From Paenibacillus sp. P25 (GTDB lineage: Bacteria; Bacillota; Bacilli; Paenibacillales; NBRC-103111): a stretch of DNA of 64,000 nucleotides. The position numbers were made by a program, and so were the translations under genes. Location of the stretch: NCBI GenBank assembly GCA_024704175.1, contig CP085629.1:8111501-8175500 (forward strand), in the 5' to 3' direction. Positions 61,000 to 64,000 of this stretch are shown here, one piece after another. The notes below the pieces were generated by a model. The model ran no database searches and was not told the origin of the DNA. It saw nothing but the letters and a program-made list of their open reading frames with translations. How positions within the stretch are numbered: position 1 is the first letter of the stretch; the number at the start of each line of letters is the position of its first letter.

Positions 61000-61957
61000 T
61001 TATCTGCGCCGGGCGGCCAGCGACCATAGCGCGGCGATAAAGTAAAGAAACACCGCCGCCCCGAACCACCGGAATATTCCGGGAGTAGCCGCCAAGTACA
61101 ATCCCAGCGGCAGAGACCAGATGCCGGTCGCCAGCAGGCCGGCTGCGCGCTGCGCCGGGCGGCGGAAATCAGCGCGAGTCCGGCAGGCGGCGGCATCAAG
61201 GCGAACGTGATCCAGAGAGTATCCGCTGAGATCACATCGTGGTAAGGGTTAAAGAAAATGAGGATAACCCACAGCAGGATGCCGAACACTGCCGAGCCGG
61301 TACCGGCAAAGACGGCGGCATGCCGAAGGAAGGCGTGTCTGCGCAGCCCGAATCCGGCTGCAGCGAAGAAAAAGGCCGACAGGAAGGCGACACTCAGCCA
61401 TCCCCATCCATTCGGAGACGTCAATTTTCCAAACCAATAGTAGGCGTAGAGCCGAACGGTATCGAGCGGACCGCCGCCCACATCGCCGCTTAAATCCACC
61501 TGCTTGGAAGGAAGCTTGCCCTCGCCCAATGCGGCTAAGTCTTCGGAAGCCGAACTGAGCGCACGCGTCCTGGAACATAAACGGGTCACCAGCTCATGAT
61601 GCTCCGTCTCGTAAGCAAACACAAGATAGGACTCGCCTTGGACAAAATCGATGCCGCAGGAACTTTCCCCGCTCCGGCATTCACGATGATCTGCGAAGTA
61701 TCCGGCCCCTTGAATGTTCGCTCGACTTCGAAGCGCACCGCATGTTTGTAGGCCAGAGCGCCGTTTGACTCATACGGGTCCGGTACCCACTTAATCTCAA
61801 GCACCTTGCCTGCAAATACGGACCCGGAGCGCGAGACGGCTTCGTCCAGGGCGGGCGTCCTGCAGCTGCAGGCCTCGCAAGGCGTCGGCTGAGACAGCAG
61901 ACCAACCGCGGGAACGCACACTGCAAGCAAGAACACAGTAAGCAAACGTCGGATCAT
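61000..61957 (-). CDS. TIMP/NTR-like domain membrane protein, frame-broken
   Basis: About 319 residues. Signal FLLAVCVPAVGLL, then CEACSCRTPALDEAV, VFAGKVLEIKWVPDPY, VRFEVERTFKGPDTSQIIVN and SSCGIDFVQGESYLVFAYET, the cysteine pattern of NTR (TIMP/netrin-like) modules found in many Bacillales secreted proteins, with CSC near the mature start. The rest has four to five membrane segments (WLSVAFLSAFFFAAAGFG, AVFGILLWVILIFFNPYHDV). Breaks near 61155 and 61670. Role unknown. Confidence 0.7.
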
Positions 61958-62006
61958 AAGAAAAGCTCACCTCGCCATAACAGACGGGGTGAGCCTTTAC
62001 TTTGTT

Positions 62007-62456
62007 TCACGAATCAGCGCAACCGGGATACATGCCGCTCGAGATGACAAGGCGGTTCCAGCCGTTGATCGCGACGATCGCCATCATCAGGCTAACAAAG
62101 TCTTTTTCGTCGAAATGGCGGCGCACTTCCTCGTACACGTCATCCGGCACGCCGCGACCTGCAATGAGCGTAGCCGCTTCCGTCAGCGCCAGCACGGCTT
62201 TTTCCGCCTCCGTGAACAAGGGCGATTCGCGCCATACGCTGAGGTGGTGCATTTTTTGCTCGGATTCGCCCTTTTTCCGCTGTTCGTTCACATGCATGTC
62301 GAGGCAGAACGCGCGACCGTTGATCTGCGAGGCTCGGATCTTGATGAGCCCGACGAGCTTCGGGTCCAGTCCGCTTTCATGGACGAAGCTCTCCAGCTTC
62401 AGCATCGTCTGATACGCTTCGGGATTCGCCTTCATGGGGTTAATCCGCAATTTCAT
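62007..62456 (-). CDS. Carboxymuconolactone-decarboxylase/AhpD-fold protein missing one motif Cys
   Basis: 149 residues: LRINPMKANPEAYQTMLKLE, VGLIKIRASQINGRAFCLDM, HVNEQRKKGESEQKMHHLSV, AVLALTEAATLIAGRGVPDD. The family's peroxidase motif CxxC-x3-H reads RAFCLDMH here: the first Cys is Arg (CGC instead of TGC). The second Cys and the His remain. With one Cys the AhpD-type disulfide peroxidase cycle should not work unless the base is an error. Confidence 0.88.
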   Translation of the reverse strand: MKLRINPMKANPEAYQTMLKLESFVHESGLDPKLVGLIKIRASQINGRAFCLDMHVNEQRKKGESEQKMHHLSVWRESPLFTEAEKAVLALTEAATLIAGRGVPDDVYEEVRRHFDEKDFVSLMMAIVAINGWNRLVISSGMYPGCADS

Positions 62457-62589
62457 GGTTCATTCTCCTTTGCTTTTAGGTTGATTGGCTTTACATCCCT
62501 TAAGACGGAAAGGCGAATCCTTTTGTGACAGGGCCGGCATCCGGCTTTCGGGCTTGCATCCTGCGCGAGCATTGCATATAATACAAGAA

Positions 62590-62906
62590 GTTAATTTCAT
62601 AGACGAAATGCAATGACGGAGAAAAGTAAGCAGTGCCTCTTCACAGGGAGGGAACGCCGGAGACTGAGAGCGTACCCGATAGAATCAGGTCGCCGAAGTT
62701 CGCTCCCGAGCAGTCCTTTGAAACCGCCTGTAAGCGGCAAGTAGGAGGAACCGGCCTGCACGAACGTGCGGAACCGTTAAAGCAATGAAGTGAGAAGATG
62801 CCCGCTTCAGCTTGGGCCCTTATGGGGACAGGCGGCGCGGATTTTTCTAACAAGGGTGGTACCGCGACTTTTTTCGTCCCTTACGGGGCGGGGAAAGTCT
62901 TTTTTG
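62590..62906 (+). ncRNA. T-box leader of pheS (Phe specifier TTC)
   Basis: Contains the T-box AAGGGTGGTACCGCG (62852-62866), ending in an intrinsic terminator of GACTTTTTT/AAAGTC arms and TTTTTT (62865-62906). The specifier is probably TTC at 62699-62701 in AAGTTCGCTCCC, giving Phe, as expected before pheS. Uncharged tRNA-Phe should stabilise the antiterminator and raise pheS expression. Confidence 0.93.
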
Positions 62907-62955
62907 CGTTTGGCTGGAAGAAGCGTCGATTCATAAAAAGGAGGGCGAACGAAGC

Positions 62956-63991
62956 ATGAAAGAACGTTTATTGGCACTCAAGGAGGAAGCGCTGCAGGAG
63001 CTGGCGCAGGTTGCGAATCAGCAGCGACTGAACGACCTCCGGATCAAGTATTTGGGCAAAAAGGGCCCGCTCACCGAAATCCTGCGCGGGATGGGTGGCT
63101 TAAGCGCGGAGGAGCGCCCGGTGATCGGCCAGGTGGCCAACGAGGTGCGCGGCGCGATTGAGGAGGTCATCGAGGCGAAGCAGGCGGAGTATGCGGCGGC
63201 CGAAACGGCGGCGCGGCTTGCGGCCGAGACCATCGACGTGACGCCGCCGGGCCGACCGGTGGCGCGCGGGGCGGTGCATCCGCTGAACAAGGTGATTCAG
63301 GAGATCGAGGATATTTTTATCGGGATGGGCTATACAGTCGCCGAAGGGCCCGAAGTAGAGCAGGATTATTACAACTTCGAGGCGCTCAATCTGCCGAAGA
63401 ACCATCCGGCCCGCGACATGCAGGATTCCTTTTACATCACCGACGAGATCCTCATGCGGACCCAGACTTCCCCGGTACAGGTGCGCACGATGGAGAAGAT
63501 GAAGGGCCAGGCGCCGGTCAAAATCATTTGCCCGGGCCGGGTGTACCGCAGGGACGACGACGATGCGACGCATTCCCACATGTTCACGCAGATCGAGGGT
63601 CTCGTAATCGACCGGAACATCCGCATGAGCGATTTGAAAGGAACCCTGCTGCAGTTCGTGCGCGAGCTGTTCGGCCCGAATACGCAGATCCGTCTGCGTC
63701 CGAGCTTCTTCCCGTTCACGGAGCCGAGCGTCGAGGTGGACGTGACGTGCGCGATGTGCGGCGGGTCAGGGTCGCCGGGTGTGCAAGCAGTCGGGCTGGC
63801 TGGAAATTCTCGGCGCCGGCATGGTGCATCCGAATGTGCTGGAGAAGGGCGGCTACGATCCGCAGGAATTCAGCGGCTTTGCGTTCGGCATGGGCGTCGA
63901 GCGGATGGCGATGCTGAAGTACGATATCGAGGATATCCGTCATTTTTATACGAACGATCTGCGCTTCTTGAAGCAGTTCGTGCATTTATAA
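62956..63991 (+). CDS. pheS: Phenylalanine-tRNA ligase alpha subunit, one frame break
   Basis: About 344 residues. N-terminal coiled coil (MKERLLALKEEALQELAQ), class II motifs 2 (VKIICPGRVYRRDDDDATHSH) and 3 (FGMGVERMAML), and FTEPSVEVDVTC. It charges tRNA-Phe as an (alpha-beta)2 complex; pheT would follow beyond the window. A frame change near 63768 turns GCxxC-region GGSG into CKQSGWLEILGAGMVHPNV; stop 63991. ATG behind AAAGGAGGGCGAACGAAGC. Under T-box control. Confidence 0.95.
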
Positions 63992-64000
63992 GGGAAGGGG

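Noticed and set aside
1..64000. Insertion sequences, prophage genes or integrases
   Set aside because: No transposase, integrase or phage structural motif was recognised on either strand.

Overview
The window comes from a moderately GC-rich, endospore-forming, Gram-positive bacterium of the Bacillales, most likely Paenibacillus or a close relative. This is inferred from gene content: a gerABC spore-germination cluster, the alternate lipid II flippase Amj, a T-box in front of pheS, a CbiH60-type anaerobic cobalamin operon, class D sortase, strong AGGAGG ribosome binding sites and frequent TTG/GTG starts. I ran no database search.

An overriding property of the sequence is that about 36 of roughly 53 protein genes are broken by one or more single-base frame changes. 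The protein on each side of a break joins smoothly into one known family, and many breaks lie in runs of G or C. The same pattern affects genes a cell normally cannot lose (pheS, lepB, nrdA). I read these as base-call or assembly indels, not gene decay. CDS coordinates below span the reconstructed gene across such breaks.

Layout. 1-4600: a charged lipoprotein cut by the window edge (-), an orphan TRAP-type binding protein, a 270 bp nested inverted repeat, a LysM-3D cell-wall protein (-) and an ABC exporter. 4600-10150: amj; phosphonate/phosphite importer genes phnC-phnE-phnE (+) facing an MDR oxidoreductase and phnD (-). 10350-16440: 5'-nucleotidase family enzyme, xpt (-), an esterase-like hydrolase, a region with two very short leader-like reading frames, a CD3324-type small DNA-binding protein, a TauE/SafE permease (-), and small proteins. 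16540-18690: a lone receiver domain followed by an HPt-REC-GGDEF-REC protein. 18860-23000: class Ia ribonucleotide reductase nrdA-nrdB (-) preceded by tandem NrdR boxes. 23040-31860: CopC-CopD copper protein, a membrane GGDEF-EAL protein, an MFS transporter (-), signal peptidase I, tRNA-Gly, a DUF402 protein, an SRPBCC protein and a chemotaxis receptor (-).

32500-44480 is a cobalamin biosynthesis operon: riboswitch, leader terminator, probable cobalt permease, then cbiH60-X-J-C-D-ET-L-F-G-A. Together these would take cobalt and sirohydrochlorin to cob(II)yrinic acid a,c-diamide by the early-cobalt-insertion (anaerobic) route, with vitamin B12 switching the operon off. 44480-48910: a LacI-type repressor and a GH38 alpha-mannosidase; the same palindrome lies in front of both genes. 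48990-56230: a germinant receptor operon of order A-B-C-C-B-C behind a forespore (sigma-G) promoter candidate. 56280-58490 (-): a class D sortase and a matching LPQTG surface protein. 58760-60960: a secreted protein with three nearly identical 303 bp repeats and an Asn/Gly-rich lipoprotein. 61000-64000: a TIMP/NTR-like membrane protein (-), an AhpD-like protein missing one motif cysteine (-), and T-box-pheS.
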